Source: an uncultured Woeseiaceae bacterium
GTDB lineage: Bacteria > Pseudomonadota > Gammaproteobacteria > Woeseiales > Woeseiaceae
Direction of reading: 5' to 3'
DNA length: 5,281 nucleotides
Assembly (NCBI GenBank): GCA_947259435.1
Contig: CAMYMP010000245.1
Coordinates: 1 to 5,281, forward strand
Below the pieces are notes generated by a model that was not told where the DNA came from, did not search any database, and worked only from the letters and a program-made list of their open reading frames with translations. The translations under genes and the position numbers were made by a program. This document shows, piece after piece, positions 4,783 to 5,281 of this stretch; the stretch's first letter is position 1, and each line of letters begins with the position of its first letter.

Positions 4783-5281
4783 ATGCGAAAAATAAAACTA
4801 ATAATCGCTGCATTTCTGGTTACCACACCATTTGCCGCCAATGCGGAAATCATCACCTATGACATCTTGTGGTCCGGGGTTGATGGAAGCACGGTGACTG
4901 GCGTATTCACCTACGACGATGCTTCTGCAGCGGATGGATTCGTCTCGGACGCGGACTTGCTGTCGTTGGTAATCTCCACCGCAGACTTCGGTGGTTCTCT
5001 TTCATGGCTTTGGGATGGGGACCCGACAGATCCATTCAATTTCAATTTCGATGTGGGCTCCGAGTCTTTCCCGGTCACCGGCATAGTAGGAAGCACCGAA
5101 GCGCAGTTTTGGGGGGATGACCGAATTCAGTTTCAAGGGAACGACGGCCGATCTCGGCTGAGCATAAATGGCGGAGAGATCCGCGAAATGACGTCTAGTC
5201 TGACAGCTACTAAACGTGCAGCAGCGGTCCCCGAACCCGGTACCCTCGGCTTGTTAGGACTTGGGCTGATTGGAATTGGGC
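4783..5281 (+). CDS. PEP-CTERM sorting-domain protein, secreted, C-terminal end cut by the window edge
   Basis: The ATG at 4783, with GGGGA 8 nt upstream, opens a frame that stays open for 166 codons to the window end. Residues 1-21 (MRKIKLIIAAFLVTTPFAANA) form a Sec signal peptide with a basic start, a hydrophobic core and an Ala-Asn-Ala cleavage site. The mature part (22 to about 145) has no cysteine and is rich in Asp, Gly, Ser and Thr (for example GVFTYDDASAADG, LWDGDPTDPFNFNFDVG, FWGDDRIQFQG), suggesting a small beta-rich extracellular domain of unknown role. VPEP at 149-152 is followed by GTLGLLGLGLIGIG, the start of the PEP-CTERM hydrophobic helix; only the rest of that helix and the usual Arg cluster should be missing, perhaps 10-15 residues. 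Family knowledge: exosortase (EpsH/XrtA type) recognises this tail at the inner membrane and the protein goes to the cell surface or exopolysaccharide matrix. Expression is probably sigma-54-dependent. The exosortase is not in this window. Confidence 0.92.
   Translation, partial: MRKIKLIIAAFLVTTPFAANAEIITYDILWSGVDGSTVTGVFTYDDASAADGFVSDADLLSLVISTADFGGSLSWLWDGDPTDPFNFNFDVGSESFPVTGIVGSTEAQFWGDDRIQFQGNDGRSRLSINGGEIREMTSSLTATKRAAAVPEPGTLGLLGLGLIGIG

Noticed and set aside
1..5281. Mobile elements, CRISPR arrays, tRNA or rRNA genes
   Set aside because: No transposase, integrase, regularly spaced repeats or cloverleaf-like sequence was seen.

Overview
The window looks like chromosomal DNA of a GC-rich, Gram-negative, probably marine gammaproteobacterium. 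This is inferred from the close match of two housekeeping proteins (EttA, NhaA) to their gammaproteobacterial versions and from a PEP-CTERM exported protein gene behind a sigma-54-type promoter, a pairing typical of exopolysaccharide-producing Gram-negative bacteria. No species can be named from the sequence alone.

Left part, minus strand (1-2928). In transcription order: ettA (ABC-F translation factor, starting at 2928), a two-helix membrane protein of the family often auto-named 'cation/multidrug efflux pump' (starting at 1314, only 10 nt after the ettA stop), and a cytosolic protein with a CxxC zinc-finger pair and a possible DUF4145-like region (starting at 558, running off the left edge). 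Two of the three are broken. ettA lacks about 70 nt, which removes the signature motif of its second ATPase domain and shifts the frame. The membrane protein gene has a frame slip near 867. Both may be real decay or errors in the underlying assembly; the sequence cannot decide between these.

Middle (2929-4350). A 132-nt divergent intergenic region separates ettA from an intact nhaA (Na+/H+ antiporter, plus strand, 3061-4269). Between nhaA and the next gene, which converges on it, lie two short perfect hairpins without T-tracts.

Right part (4351-5281). A very small minus-strand gene (38 codons, 4351-4467) with an excellent Shine-Dalgarno encodes one membrane helix ending in a CPHCGK knuckle. 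A 315-nt intergenic region follows, with several inverted repeats and a near-consensus sigma-54 promoter (4727-4743). It leads to a secreted PEP-CTERM protein gene (4783 to beyond the right edge) that is open to the last base.

The genes do not form one obvious pathway. The most coherent story is at the right end: a PEP-CTERM surface protein that appears to be under sigma-54 control, as known for the PrsK/PrsR-regulated PEP-CTERM/exosortase systems. The left end is a translation-linked cluster with two lesions.
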